From positions 1-64,000 of the forward strand of contig NW_026970929.1 of the NCBI RefSeq assembly GCF_963678635.1: DNA of 64,000 nt. Direction: 5' to 3'. Every line of letters starts with the position of its first letter. The first letter of the stretch is position 1. Source of the stretch: Symsagittifera roscoffensis. Taxonomy: Eukaryota > Xenacoelomorpha > Acoela > Convolutidae. Under the pieces are notes generated by a model, which had not been told where the DNA came from, did no database searches, and saw only the letters and a program-made list of their open reading frames with translations. Made by a program: the position numbers and the translations under genes. Below, one piece after another: positions 1 to 14,130 of the stretch.

Positions 1-1569
1 GTTATAGGTTTTATTAGTGAAAGGATAAATCGAATAGAATTGAACATTGCGTCTAAATAGTTAATCTTTAAAATGAATAGTAGGGCCATCCTAGAAAAGC
101 TAAGAGTTCATTTTTAGCATTGACAAAACTAAGAGTAAAATTTTATGAAATATCCTGTGAACGGTACTTTTTGTCGTTAGGATATGTCTCCAATATCCTC
201 AAAGTATCCGCTACAGTCTTGTGAAAAAGTAGCAGAGAAGCCTGCTGTTTCAGTTAGTTTTCGTAAGTTTTGATCAATTGAGTGTCTTTGTACTGTATCC
301 ACTTTAGTGAGAACTTCTTGCAATTCTTGCGTTCGAATGTGATGTTGTATGTCTGATCTAGAAAAAATAACTATTGATTGTGAATCTTTGATTGGGTTAC
401 GAGCTTTTGCGCATATGGTCTTGGGTGAAAATTTATTAAAGGATGGCTTTAATATAGGGTCTTGCGTGAGAAGATATAATTTATTTTCGTTTGGATTAAG
501 CAGTACTACGTTGTGGTTTTTTTTCAGATCCACATTGAAAGCTATATCCCAAAAATTGGCACGTCGTTATAGTGTTTTAATTTTTTTGAAACAAAGTATT
601 CGTTTTTAATATCTTTTGTCTCCAAAACATAAGGTTGTGAAAATTTTTCAGTGCATGTTTACTACCAATAACTCATGAAATTAGATCGGTTGCCTGGAAA
701 GAGATATCCTGCGTAAGGTATTTTTAATACTGCTAAAGCGAACGATCGGGGTATTTGTGTTCTTTCGAGTTCACTTAAATGATGGAGTGTTTCTAATTCA
801 GAGAAAAATATTTCTTGAAAAATTCAACTTATTGTATATTACAATTTCATATCAAGGTGTATATCGTAGTGTATTGCACTAAAATAGCTGTTATTGATAA
901 ATGATCTTTCTTAAGGTCGCGTACTTTGTCTTCTGGGTGTATTATTATGGGAGTAAAGTTTATTTTAAAGATTTTATCAGGTTAATTGAAGAGATCAAAT
1001 AAAAATTAATTTTTTTTTGAAAGTTTTGATTGATTCGAAAAAGTTTTGAAAAGTGATCCGTTTTGTTTATCCTGCATGCAACTTTTGCGGGCTTTTTTCA
1101 TAGTCGCTTACAGTTTTTTTTTATCGCCAAGGATTAAGAACGGTTATTTAGAACTCAACCGAGCATTTCTGGTTAAATTTTTTGCCTAATTGTAAAACGC
1201 ATTATTGAAAATGTCCGTTTTAGAGAGAGAAGTAAAATTGTAATCGTGAAACAAAAGTTTAAATTCGATAATTATTCTATTTCAAAAAAACATCATTGAA
1301 AATATTCTTTTGTTTATTCACAAAACCGTTGCATTTTTAATCCACAAAACTGGTGAATCATTAAAATATTCAATTCTACCTAATCGGAGCAAACCTAATC
1401 GACGTGGAAACATCAGAAGAGGTTCGTTTGAAAACGGTGCAATTTGACTCGAAAACTCCAGATGAAGCCGAACGAATTCTTATGATATATCCTGCAAACT
1501 TAGAGCTGCAAGTAAAAATGAGTTTCTGGTTGTAATAAAAATTCGACAAACACTATCTAAAGACTTTCC

Positions 1570-2130
1570 CAGATTTAGCAGTCATGCTTTTTGTTCCAAT
1601 TTTCGATACGAAAATAGCAAATGTTTGTGCTCAGGATGATTTTTTTTATTCAGACAAATTTCGACTTTTTAACTAGCCATTTTTGACGGAATTGTTTTTG
1701 AACGGTATTGTTACCTTGAGCTTAATTTTGAAAACATGTGTCACCTGTGATCAATTTTCGTAAAGTTATGGAGCTATAAAGATTGCCATTTTGGCCCATT
1801 TGGGAAAGATAACGCGCAATATAATTTGCGTTAACGAGGAGCGGAGTTTTAATCCGTCCAAATTGTTCCAAACTGGCTGAAAGAAGTCTTTTTGCCACAT
1901 TTGATTTGTTACAAGGAGCGAAATCTATCTTTTTTAGGTGAAATGGCGTGTGGGGCTATGATTTTCATAAAAACTTCAGTTTTTAGAAAAAAAAAGTTTC
2001 TCAATTTCTTTCATAATTTTTAATTTTTTTAACGTTATCACTGCTCCATAAACCATAAAAGGCAGTCGGAACCTTCAGGGCTTCCCACTGAAACGAGCAG
2101 TCTTGTTTAAATTTGGTTTGAACTTTTTAA
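1570..2130 (+). repeat. Interspersed repeat, copy a
   Basis: This stretch matches 7,770-8,240 in the same orientation, through the tandem duplication. It also matches about 61,960-62,490 in reverse complement, where no such duplication exists, so it is a dispersed repeat. Recognisable shared words include the segment around 2,045-2,095 (CATAAACC, GGCAGTCGGAA, CTTCAGGGCTT) and the part about AATCCGTC. No coding frame or family signature was recognised. A non-autonomous element or an LTR fragment are both possible. Confidence 0.7.
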
Positions 2131-2218
2131 TGCAAACTATATGATTTGATAGAATTTCATGCGAGATTGATTTTAGCTGACTAATAACTTAGCTCTGAAT
2201 TGGAGATTTCAATGTCAA

Positions 2219-2471
2219 TGTCAAAGCTCTGATTATGAATATCTAAGTCTCGAATTCGATTGTATTGATAAACAAAGAGTCTAAACCGGAGCGATGTAAA
2301 ATAACTAGTTGATAGACAACCTTTATTTTCGACTGAACAATCGTTCGACATCGTTCATGTTTTGTATCTACCAAGTTCAACCGACCGTTCGATTGAGTGG
2401 ATTTAACATAAAGTATAACAATGTAGTAAAAAAGTATAAACACTGGGTTTATCGATCAAGGCCAGATGATA
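2219..2471 (-). mobile_element. LTR of old Gypsy element, duplicated copy (A)
   Basis: This is near-identical to the LTR at 8,346-8,598 and a diverged match of the one at 14,131-14,375. It is preceded by GTCAA at 2,214-2,218, the same five bases that flank the full element further right, so it is a copy made by segmental duplication and not an independent insertion. Confidence 0.8.
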
Positions 2472-5400
2472 TTCCCCCTCAACAAGAAATTTTTTGAGCG
2501 ACTGTTTTGAATGTTTGAGTTTTATAGTCCCCGTGGGCTTTTTTGGGTTTTGAGTTTCTTAGTCCACGTGGGACTTCTGATTTTCTCCACAACTCTGGTT
2601 GTGTTCCATCTCTGTTGGGCTCCTCCCAAGGTTTTTATGTTCTTCGTGTTCCTGCACTTCTTCGTCTTTCTTTTCACTCTCATCTTCCTTTTGCGTGTCT
2701 GTGTCTTTTACTATTAGAATATCGCTGCTGTTATTGATTGTTTGGTCCTCTGTTGGTGATTCCAAAACCACCACATCTGTTTGATTCCTAATGTTTTTCG
2801 GACTAATAGTTTCGATGAATTTAACACAGAATTGATATTGTGATGTTTTTTCTGTGAATCCCATCTCTTGTATGAGCGATTTTAGGTTCGGCTAATCTTT
2901 CGTTTTTGGTTCATCTGGCGGCGAATCAATTTCGAACCGAAATGGTTTCTGTTCTTTGTCGTCATTGTCACATATTGCATTTATCGGGACAGAATTCCCG
3001 AATGCAGTTGACAGCACCGACTGGCAATTTCTTGTTGAGTTTCGTTGTGGTACTGCTGCGATTTTGGTTTTGCCTCTTAGGCGATGGCGGGATATCTTCC
3101 AAGGTTGTTGCTAATTGATTGTCGTTGTCAGAAATACTGGATGCTGGTTTCTCCCGAGTGTTGCTTTTTATCGACTTTTCGATTTTGTCATCCGTTTGCA
3201 GAATCATTCTGCGTGTTGTCTGTAACTTGTGTGTCTGGCGCCCGCCTGTTTGTTTCCCTGTCAGTCTGGCCTTTCATTTTCGTCGGACTATTCTGATGTG
3301 CCTGGTTGGTCGTCTTTTCTTGGCGAGTTAGTTTCACTGATAGGCCTCTATCGTCGTCCTCCTTGAATATTGGGTGTTGAGGAGCAGTAGGGTTCTCGAT
3401 GTTCAAAAACCTAGACAAGGTCCTGATCTCCGCGCGGATTTATACGCGACGTAACCACGGAGCGGAGAGGGTGTGCAGGGACCGTTTTTAGAGGGCTGGA
3501 GACAGCTCAGCTATTTTTTAATATAGTTTTGCTTGCTTTCCGAATGTTTGTACCCATGCAGTGTGGGGAGTATATGATAGAATTTTTCCGTCTATAGATT
3601 TACATTTTTGTTCGAATGTTTTTGGATCTTTTACCTTCGTTGCTAGTCTTGTTTTTTTTTTCTTGCCAACTGGCTATACGCTTTTTTTTCCTGTTTTTGT
3701 CGAATGTTGATTTGTACCCGTTTTTTTCTTACATTTAGCTTATCCTTGGCTATTTTTATAACTTTAGAGTTTGCACCTGTTTTTTGTTGTGGCATAGAAA
3801 TGTCCTTTTGAAAATTCTTTGGCAATTGTGGTTTTAGTTTGATTTTTTTTTCTCTTGATGGACACTTTGTCTTCCGACCACCAAGTCTTGCATTATTTCT
3901 ACGGGTAATGACAGCTTTGTAAAATTTTTTATACCTAAAGATGCATGTTTTGCGTTTTTCCAGTTTAAGTTTTTAGGTGAACTACTAGTTGCTACATTTG
4001 AAAGAGGAGTGTTTGGTTTCCGGCGCATGTGTGCCTCAAACGTTGAAATTTTTGTGACGCCATATGTTGTGACTCTCAATGTCTTTAAAATTTCGACACA
4101 TCGGAAGCGAGTTTGTACGGTGTGTTTGGTTGATCATTTTTCATTACCACTAACCTGCTTTCTAATGAGTGTATCTTTCTATCAACTACCCATATTGTTA
4201 ATGATCGTCTAGCGAGGCAAAAAGTGATTTTTTATTGTCGGTACTGCAATTTAGTTTAAAGTTTTTTAGCTCTAAGTTTTTGCGTTTGGTCGCACCTTAA
4301 TCTTCGAGTTACTGTTGTTAGAAATGTATCTTTGCATAAACTTAAAGGCAACATCCGCTGTTGTGTTCGTAAAATTTTTTGCAGTAGGGAAATTTGACCA
4401 TTTATCTATTGCAAACAAAATGTACGCTTCCCTGTTTAATTTGTCCGGAAGAGGCCCTGGGAAATCTGATTGAAAATCCTCGTTAGGTTCGACCACTGGT
4501 TCTATTGGGAATGAAGTTTTTTTTTTCCTAAAATGGGTTTTAATTTTTTACCGTGCTCAGTGCAGTGTTTGAAATTTTGTGCCATTTGCTCAATGGATCG
4601 ATGGATATGTGGAAACCAGACATGTTGACACAAATCCTGAATGAGTCAGATGGAGACTGTCTAGCACTGTATGCCGCAACTGTGTAGGGATAAGGATCCT
4701 CTCATCGATAAGTAAACAGTCCTTCCTGACGTGTGGTCTGTTTCATATATTGTGCCAGTATTTTCCATAATTTGGTTTCATGGCATCCCAGTCTCTCTTT
4801 CAAACAAAGTTTATCAGAGGGCGTAGATTCCGATCCTTGTTCGCGGCAGCAAAAATGAATCGTACGCCCAAGACCCGTTGTAACGTTTGTCGGAAAAGGG
4901 TTGTGTCCTTCTCGGATTCTGATCTGTTCGTGCCTTCTCCATATTCGCGACTAAACCCTCCGTGATCATGAAATGACTGGCTTCTAACTGTGAGATTGTT
5001 GCATTGTTGGTGGTTCCACATTATGTGCTTTCTTTTCCTGTATGCATGTGAGGGGGTCTCGTTCTCTTGTGTCCTCCTTTTCTCTCCTATCGGACATGCT
5101 TTATGTAGCTATTTTTGTTGGCATTTCCGTTTGGGTTGTTCGTAATGTTTTTAGACTGATGTCCTTTTGTCTGTTTGTTATGATCGTTCGTTCCGAAGTG
5201 GTGTTGTCTCCGAAAATAATTTCGGGGAATTTCGATTTCGCCCTTGTTTTTTCTATTTTTTTGACGATAGTAGTTCTCTTGCATCTCAATCTAATGCTGT
5301 CGAAGCGTTTGGAGACTTCTGGTCCGGTGATTTTGCGCGATTTGTATTTCCCTTTTTTCCTTCAGTTGGACTTCGTTTGTGCCATCTCGGAAACTTTAGG

Positions 5401-5930
5401 CTTTCTTCTCTGTCCGGTGAGCCCTGCCATCGTGTGGTCGGCTTTTTTCTGCCTGTGATTCTGTTGTTTTGAGATCCGACGGGATAAAACCTCGTTTGAA
5501 ACCTTTTGTCTCTGGTTTGCGGCTCATCTTCGTTGGTTGAATTATGTTTACTGAGGCTGTGTGACCTAAATTTATGCAGTTTGACTAATTTTGTGGTTTT
5601 TTGATTGCGAGAGGACTGACTGTTTGTGAGCAGATTTTGAGTGAACCTGAATTTGGTTGTCAGTTTGCAAATGAGAGCTTGCGGATTGTTTGGTATGTTT
5701 AATTGTTAATTGAATGTTTAAGTTAGCATCCATCAACCCTTTGTTTTTCGCGCGCTATTTGATCAGCTCAAGCGGCGGTTTGTTTTGATTGGCCAGAATA
5801 ATTAGTAGGAGATTGTCAATCAATTCTAGGTTTTACTCACTGGGGGGTGGTATTGCCAATCCATTTGGACTTCGGTACGTGTAGTCTAATAGTCCCATTT
5901 TGTTCCCCGCAAGATTAGTGCTTTGTGGTC
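2472..5930 (-). mobile_element. Ty3/Gypsy fossil, duplicated 3' part of pol
   Basis: Broken minus-strand remains of a Ty3/Gypsy polyprotein. About 4,272-4,496 reads as part of an integrase core (a D-F-x-G-P-L block and a hydrophobic strand ending in a D-[KR]-[WY] motif). About 2,559-3,418 reads as the hydrophilic tail that follows integrase. The frame is broken many times. It belongs to the same lineage as the element at 8,346-14,375, from which it was copied with its flank. Confidence 0.7.
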
Positions 5931-7098
5931 TTCATCTTAATAATTTACTGCTTTGAATTCTTTGAATTCTGGTACGGATTTATTAATTTTTCGCTTTTGT
6001 TATAAAACGTACTGCTCTTAGATAATTCAGTTTCAGAGATAAATTCAAATTTTAAAAACTAGAATCTTTTAGTGCATTATTTTGTTTGTTAGTTTCAACA
6101 ACTGTATTCATAATTACGAGGGTTCTGTATCTAGAAAAATTTCTTGGGGAAAATTAGTTTCGTTCAAGTCTGATGTTACAAAAAATTTAGCAAGCATGCA
6201 GATTACGTTTTTAAAGCAAAACAGAGCCAAAAAATTTCAAGCGCTCTGATGATGTTACGTTTTTCGGTAAGTAGTGAAAATTCATGATTTGTATTTTGAA
6301 TAAGATTAGATTAATTGTGGTTAAATTACTATTGTGAATGAAGTCTATATATACATACATTCATTCATGGTTACAATGATTGGGCGTGCGTCAACAATGG
6401 GGAAGTGTGGGTTAGTGGGAAGAATAGATACATTTGTCTAATGTGATCGTAAATACGGAGGATGCCGTGTAAGTTAGTTGATTAAATAGAATCAGTGAAG
6501 TTTAACAAAAATAGTGATGTATACTTTGAGTCAATAAAATAAAACGGTGCTGTAGGTTACGTGCTGTTGAGTTAATTAGGTAATGTTTTTGTATAACTTT
6601 ATAATGTGTGTATGTTTGAACTAGTTTTGTCCCTAACGTGATTTCGTGTGAGCAGTAAAGGTCTCGTTCCTTAGGTGTAAAGAAAAAAAATCTGAGTGCG
6701 AAGTGATTTAAGTTGTTTAAAAATGATTCGTATGCTTTGGTGTTTGTTAGTGCGCGAGCAATTAGTTTATCAAATTTTTTGTTAGTGCTATCTAGATGGA
6801 ATATGTGTTCGGACTCAATGAAAAATTTCATTGTTAGTTGAGGGTTAATATTTGTGTAATCTTCGTTTGGGGTGTCTTCCGTTTATCAAGTTATAGCATG
6901 ATCGTAGTGTTTAACTGAAAATCGTTTAGCGCGTGGTGCTATGAATCGTCTGAAGGTCTGATTTAATCCGATGGTAGAAAATTGGTTTTCGTGAAGTGCA
7001 GTAGAGAATAGTGGTTAGTTTTCGTAAGTTTTGATTAAATGATCGTAAGTATTGAGCTTCCTCTAAATTAAATGTGTGTGTGTGTGTGTTGCACTTGT
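5931..7098. other. Spacer between duplication copies, no gene recognised
   Basis: AT-rich stretch with a short TG run at 7,074-7,089 and one unremarkable minus-strand open frame at 6,502-6,831. No family motif was found. If the duplication is a simple tandem one, this is the left part of the repeat unit, whose partner lies left of the window. Confidence 0.4.
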
Positions 7099-8340
7099 GT
7101 TATACGTTTTATTAGTGAATGGATAAATTGAATAACATTGAACATTGCGTCTAAATAGTTGATCTTTAAAATAAATAGTAGGGCCATCCTAGAAAAGCTA
7201 AGAGTTCATTTTTAACATCGACAAAACTAACAGTAAAATTTTTTGAAATATACTGTGAACGGTAGTCTTCGTCGTTAGGATATGTTAAGTCTTCAATATC
7301 CTCAAAGTATCTGCTACAGTCTTGTGAAAAATAACCGAGAAGCCTGCTGTTTCAGTTAGTTTTCGTAAGTTTTGATCAATTGAGTGTCTTTGTATTGTAT
7401 CCATTTTAGTGAGAACTTCTTGCAATTCTTGTGTTCGAATGTGATGTTGTATGTATGATCTAGAAAAAGTAACTATTTATTGTGAATTTTTGATTGGGTT
7501 ACGAGCTTTTGCGCGTATGGTCTTGGGTGAAAATTTCTTAAAGGATGGCTTTAATGTACGGCTTTATCTGTAGAGAAGATAAAATTTAATTTCGTTTGGA
7601 TTAAGCAGTACTACGTTGTGGTTTTTTTCAGATCCACATTGAAAAGCTATATCCCAGAAATTGGTACGTCGTCATAGTGTTTTTACAAAATCCTGTTTAC
7701 TTTTTTGAAAAAAAGTATTCGTTTGTAATATCTTTTATCTTCAAAACATAAGGTTGTGAAAACTTTGCAGACAAATTTCGACTTTTTATCTAGCCATTTT
7801 TTACGGAGTGTTTTTGAACGGTATTGTTACCATGGAATTAATTTTGAAAAGATGTATCACCTGTGATCAATTTTCGTAATGTTATGGAGGTTTAAATATT
7901 GCCAATTTGGTTAATTTTGGACAATTAACGCGCGATATATTTCGCGCTTTTAATGCATAAAGGGAGATTTAATCCGTCCAAGTCCAAATTGTTCCAAGTT
8001 GGTTGAACGAAGCCTTTTTGCCACATTTGATTTGTTAAAAGGAGCGAAATCTATCTTTTTTAGTTAAAATGGCGTGTGGGGCTATGATTTTGTTAAAAAC
8101 TTCAGTTTTTAGAAAATAAAGTTTCTCATTTTCTTTTATAATTTTTAACTTTTTTTTAACGTTATCACTGCTCCATAAACCATAAAAGGCAGTCGGAACT
8201 TTCAGGGCTTCGCACTGATACGAGCAGTCTTGTTTAATTTTTGTTTGAATTTTTCAATGAAAACTCTATGATTTGATAGAATTTCACGCGAGAATGATTT
8301 AAGCTGACTAATAAATTAGCTCTGAATCGGAGATTTCAAT

Positions 8341-8345
8341 GTCAA
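8341..8345. other. Target-site duplication of old Gypsy, left
   Basis: GTCAA lies directly outside the left LTR and is matched by GTCAA at 14,376-14,380 directly outside the right LTR. A 5-bp duplication is usual for Ty3/Gypsy integration. Confidence 0.75.
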
Positions 8346-8598
8346 TGTCAAAGCTCTGATTATGAATATCTAAGTCTCGAATTCGATTGTATTGATAAAC
8401 AAAGAGTCTAAACCGGAGCGATGTAAAATAACTAGTTGATAGACAACCTTTATTTTCGACTGAACAATCGTTCGACATCGTTCATGTTTTGGTTCTACCA
8501 AGTTCAACCGACCGGTCGATTGAGTGGGTTTAACATTAAGTATAACAAAGTAGTAAAAAAGTATAAACACTGGGTTTATCGATCCAGGCCAGATGATA
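8346..8598 (-). mobile_element. 3' LTR of old Gypsy (B)
   Basis: Shares its whole length with 2,219-2,471 (close) and 14,131-14,375 (distant). On the plus strand it starts TGTCAAAGC. The flanking GTCAA fixes its outer edge. Confidence 0.8.
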
Positions 8599-11500
8599 TT
8601 CCCCCTCAACAAGAAATTTTTTAAGCGACTGTTTTGAATGTTTGAGTTTTATAGTCCCCGTGGGCCTTTTTGGGTTTTGAGTTTCATAGTCCCCGTGGGA
8701 CTTCTGATTTCTTTTCACATCTCTGCTTGTGTTCCATCTCTGTTGGTGTCCTCCCAAGATTTTTATGTTTCTCGTGTTCCTAAATTTTTTCGTCTTTCTT
8801 TTCAGTCTCACCTTCCTTCTGCGTGTCTGTGTCTTTTACAAGTTCAACATCGTTGTTGTTATCGGATGTTTCGTCCTCTGATGGTGATGTCAGATCCACC
8901 ACATCTGTTTGATTCCTAATGTTTTTCGCCTTAATGGCTTTGATGAATTTAACACAGGCTTAATATTGTGATGTTTTTTCTGCGAATCCCATATCCTGTA
9001 TGAGCGATTTTAGGTTCGGCTATTCTTTCGTTTTCGGAGATTCATTTTAAATCTGGAGGCGAATCATTTTAAAACCGACATGATTTCTGTTCTTCGTTGT
9101 CCTTGCATTTTTTGGGACAGGATGCCCGAAGACAGTTACCAGCGCCGACTGGCAATTTCGTGTTGATTTTTGTTGTGGTAGTGCTGTGATTGTGGGTGGC
9201 GTTCGTTTTTGGTTTTGCCTCTTAAGCGATGGCGCGATTTCTTCCAAGGATGTTGCCGATTGATTGTCGTTGTCAGAGTTACTGCATGCTGGTTTCTTCC
9301 AAGTGTTGCTATTTATCGATTTTTCGATTTTGTCATCCGTTTGCAGACTCATTCTGCGTGTTGTCTGTAATTTGTCTGTCGGGCGCCCGCCAGTTTGTTT
9401 CCCTGTCGGTTTGACCTTTACTTTTATCGGACTATTCTGATGTGCCTCGTTGGTCGTCTTTTCTGGGCGAGTTAATTTCACTGGTAGGCCTGTTCCTTCG
9501 TTCTCCTTGAATATTGGTTGTTGAGGAGCAGTAGGATTCTCGATGTACAAAAACCTAGACAAGGTCCTGATATCCGTGCGGATTTGTACGCGACGTAACG
9601 ACTGAGCCGAGAGGGTCTGCGGGGACCATTTATTAGAGGGTTAGGAACAAATGCGGCTCCGCTATTTCTTAATAGTCTTGATTGCTTTCCGAATGTTTGT
9701 ATTCATGCAGTGTGTGGAGTATATGTTAGAATTTTTCCGTCCTTAGATTTACATTTTTGTTCGACTGTTTTTGGATCTTTTACTTTCGTTGCTAGTCTTG
9801 TTTTTTTCCTTGCCAACTGGTCTATACGCTTTTTCTTGTTTTTGTCGAGTAATGATTTGTACCGTTTTTATTTTTATCTTACATTTAGCTTATCCTTGGC
9901 TATTTTTATAACTTTAGAGTTTGCACCTGTTTTTTGCTGTGGCGGAGAATTGGCCGTTTGAAAACTCTTTGGCAATTCTGGTTTCATTTTTAATTCGTTT
10001 GTGATGCCATGTGGTGTGATTCTCAATGTCTTTAAAAAATTTTGCACATCGGAAGCGAAATTGTACGGTGTGTTTGTTTGATCATTTTTCATTACCACTA
10101 ACCTGCATTTTAATGTTTGTATCGTTCTCTCAACCACCCCTATTGCTCTATGATCGTCTAGCGGGACAAAAAGTGATTTTATATTGTTGGTACTGCAAAA
10201 TAGTTCAAATTTTTTTAGCTCTAATTTATTGCGCTTGTTAGAGGCGTAGATTCCGATCCTTTTTCGCGGCAGCAGCAATGAATCGTACGCCCATGAACCG
10301 TTGTCGGAAAAGTGGTGTGTCCTTTTCGGATTCTGATGTGTTCGTGGCCTTCTCCATAGTCGCGACAAGTCCCTCCGTGATCATTGGCTTCTAACTGTGA
10401 GTTTGTTGCATTGGTAGTGGTTCCACATTATGTCTTTCTTTTCATGTATGCATGTAAGGGGATCTCTTTCTCTTGTCTCCTCCTTTTCTCTATTATCGGC
10501 CTTGGTTTGTGTAGCTATTGTTGTTGTTGGCGTTTCCGTTTGGATTGTTCGTAATGTTTTTAGACTGATCTCCTTCTGTTTGTTTGTTATGGTCGTTTGT
10601 TCCGAAGTGGTGTTGTCTCCGAAAATACTTTTGGGGAAGTTCAATTTTGCCCTTGTTTCTTCTATTTTCTTCGACGATAGTAGTTCTATTGAGTTCTCTT
10701 GCATCTTAAACTAATGCTGTCGAAGCGTTTGAAGATTTTTGGTTTGGTGATTTTGCGCGATTTGTTTTTGCCTTTCTTCCCTTAGTGGGAGGTCGTTTGT
10801 GCCATCTCGGATCCGTTAGGTTTTCTCCTCTGTCCGATTAGCCCTGCCATTGTGTGGTCGGCTTTTTTTCTGCCCATGTCTCTTTTGTTTTGAGATCCGA
10901 CGGGATAAAACCTCCTTTGAAACCTTTTGTCTCTGGTTTGCGGCTCATCTTTGTTGGTTAAATTATGATTACTGAGGTTGTGTGACTTAAATTTTTGTAG
11001 CTTGACTGATATTTTGGTTTTTTGATTTCGAGAGGACTGACTGTTTGTGAGCAGATTTTGAGTGAAACTGAGTTTGATTGACAGTTTGCAATTGAACGCT
11101 TGCGGAATTTTTGGTTCGTTTAGTTGTTAATTGAGTGTTTAAGTTAGCATTCATCAATCCTTCGTTTTTCGCTATACGGCGCTTTGTTTTGATTGGCCAG
11201 ATTATTTAGGATAACATTGTCAATCAATTCGAGGTTGTACTCACTTGGGGGGAGTGTATTGCCAATCCAACTGGATTTCGGGAATTGTAGTCTATTAGTA
11301 GCATTTTGTTCCCCGCAAGATTAATGCTTGGTGGTCTGTGATGAAGTAATGTGTTTTCCATATAGATAGTATTTGAAATGTTCGATTGCCCAAACGATCC
11401 CTAATAGCTCTTATTCTTTTACGGATATTTTTCCTCAAAGTAGATCAAGAAACGTGACGCATAAGCTATGACTACCCAAGCTACCGGTGAATTGTGTTAT

Positions 11501-14114
11501 AATGCAGCCCCTAAGCCTGTGGTAGATCCATCCCATACAATGCGAGTGTCAAGATTTTGGTCAAAGTTTTGTTTTGTTTTAGTTTGGCTACTAATTTTAT
11601 TATGTTTTTAAAAGCTGTGTTGTGCTTTGGTGACCAGTCAAGCTGTTTTTTTTCTGTACCTTTTAAGAGTGGGCGTGAAGCAGCAGCAGTTTGGGCTAAA
11701 TTTGGTGATGCATGAAGCCCACAAAACTTTTTATTTGCTTAAATTTTTTTGGTGGTGAGAGTTTTTGGATAGTCTCAGCTTTTTTATCAGAAGTTTTGTT
11801 CCCTCGCTATTAATGTTAAACCCTAACACCTCCACACCTGTTTGCATGCGTACTCAATTTGACCAATGATATCCCAAGGTTTTCTTCGTCTAATTTTGTC
11901 AGAATTGCTTGTAATTTCTGCCGGTGTAGCTCCACAGACATTTTTGTTACTATCAATACATCATCTAGGTATGCGTAAGAATTAGTACTTTTCGGAAAAG
12001 TTAGATCAATTGCTTCTTGAAATTCAGCTGGCATATCCTTAAGGCTATCAAATAATGTTTGGGGCTGTATGTCCCAGTAGCGTTGCCGCCAAAAAGGTTG
12101 AAATTGCATTGTTCTCAGGTCGTCTTATCCACCGTTCAACGGGTAATGCGAGTATGCGTAGCAAATATCGAGTTTACAAATAGCGTTTGTTTGGATTTGT
12201 CTGATCTGACTACCTTTGCAATATTTTCTAGCATTAAGTCGATATTAGGCATTTGGTATTTGTTTTTGTGTATGAAATTGTTGATTTTTTTAGAGTGTAA
12301 CGCTAATCTAACTGTCTGGTCCTTTTTTAAATTTCATAAAGTATTGGTCCAAAATTTGTTCAATTCTCCTTCAACTCGTTCTTGTAGGTGCACGGAAATA
12401 CTTCGACCTTTTTGTTGAATTGGGATGAAATCATTGTTGAATTGGGTTCTCATCATATGGTGTTCCAATTTTTTAATACATACACACAGTTGTTGGAAGT
12501 TATCCTTGACCCATTGTTAATCTCTGGATCAGAGTCCTCTTTTTCGCGTAAGCTGAGCACATTTTGTTTTTGCTTTTCTTGAATTAACTTGATACTTATT
12601 CCTGGTAATATGTTTTGTCCTAAGATCTTCGCTTCTTGGTCATTTACAATGATGAATGGAGCTGTCTCGATCTTCTAACCTCCTGATTCAATTGTTCTTA
12701 TCAGACTTACTTTCGGATTTAATGTTTCACCAATGTAGCACGCCAGGTTACTGGCAGTGTCCCCTGGTGGTATGCATTTTAATAGTGCTCACTAGTCGTT
12801 TTGTTGTATGCACCGTGCAAATTTTTCTTTTAGAAATTACATTGGACTACCCGAATTGGGAAGAACAAAAAGTTCTTTGGTGTTTGTTTTTAAGTTAACG
12901 ATGTGACCGTTTAAATCATCTTCGGACAAGGTTTTTAAGTTTTCAATCTCCAAAGATTCAGCGATTGCCATAACCGTGAACTTGTGTATTGGGTAGTCGT
13001 CCTATCTATTGGTTGAAGTGAACTCCGCAAATGCCTCGGAATCGTTTCCGGTTTCCATACTACTTGTTTCAAATTTTCCTGTTGTTCCTCATGTTGATCT
13101 CCTAAATAGTGTGTGGATCGACAATCTTTTGCAAACTGACTTCGTTTGGTTTATTTTGAGCAGATCTTGTCCTTGGCTGGACAAGATTGTAAATGATTTT
13201 GAATATATTAGCTTCCGCATTTGTAGCATTGTTTTTGAGTGTTTACGTTAGTCTTTCGTTGTTGTCCTCTTGTGTTTTGTGATTCATGTGGATACGGTCG
13301 TCCGCGGAAACCACCCCAACCTCTTTTTGGGTTTTGATTGTTTGAGTAACTATAGCCGCCGGTTCTGGTTGTAAGTAGTGTACCGGTTCTTGTTTTGTTG
13401 TAGTAGTTTGTCCTCCGAACGGGTTTATTTTCATTGGAGGACAGTGTTCAGTTCCTTTTTCTGGACGTATTGCATATTCGTACGCATAGTTCATGTGCGC
13501 TGTGAACATGTCTCTTACCCACTCGTATTCACGGCCACCACAGTCAGCTCGTGAAGCTAACTGTATTAAAACGGGATGGAACTACTCAAAGCTCTCCATT
13601 TTTTTGCTTCCTTCATATAAAATTGTATCTTTCGAATGCTATTATTCTGGTCGTAAGGAAAATATCTTCTAGAGTTGTCATGGGTTCTTGTGTAGTGACA
13701 GTATAAAGTTCCAAGTTGGGTCTTCTTTGTTGGATTTGTCTTTGCCCTTCAGATCCTAAACATAGTAAAAAATAGCTGCGTACTTTCGCGTCTGCTTTGT
13801 CTCAGCCTAATATATTGCATAGTACTCCTCTCTCCCGAGCTTTTATGGCATGGTTCTCCCAACCAAATTGTTTCTCCTGATTTTGAACCTCCCGGTTTTT
13901 CTTTGCCTCTGTTTCACTCGTTATTTCAACTTCGCGTATAGGTTCTGAAAGTTTGACTAATGGTGGTCTGGCTCTTAGCAGGTTTCATACCCCGATTCCG
14001 TCGTTTGCGAAAACAATCATCTCCAGTATCGCTGCTCACTTGGATTATTCTAGTTGTGGTTCGATAGACGCCTTCTCCGAAAACGTGTTGATATTTAGCG
14101 GGTTTTTGGAATAT

Positions 14115-14130
14115 CCTGCTGACTGCGCCA
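14115..14130 (-). promoter_or_regulatory. tRNA-Ser primer-binding site of old Gypsy
   Basis: Directly inside the 5' LTR, the minus strand reads TGGCGCAGTCAGCAGG, complementary to the 3' end of a serine-type tRNA including CCA. The same 16 bases follow the 5' LTR of the young element at 26,514, which ties the two elements to one lineage. Confidence 0.8.

Larger units (their letters stand above)
1..5930. repeat. Tandem segmental duplication, copy 1
   Basis: Positions 1-5,930 align in the same orientation with about 7,099-11,340, with scattered substitutions and length differences. The copied block holds flanking DNA (1-2,218), an LTR (2,219-2,471) and the 3' half of an old Gypsy element. Similarity stops sharply near 5,930. 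The window edge cuts the left side, so the unit may start further left and 5,931-7,098 may be the left part of the second unit. Both copies of the LTR are preceded by the same GTCAA, so the duplication followed the insertion. Confidence 0.85.
7099..11340. repeat. Tandem segmental duplication, copy 2
   Basis: Partner of 1-5,930. Position 1 aligns with 7,099, and the match runs through flank, LTR and the 3' half of the old Gypsy element to about 11,340. Beyond that the element continues here but not in copy 1. The two copies differ by several length changes. Confidence 0.85.

Noticed and set aside
177-533. 118-residue minus-strand frame, at first sight like a surface-protein or retroelement fragment
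   Set aside because: No motif, no splice sites, and the duplicate at about 7,280-7,640 does not keep the frame. I could not tie it to any family.
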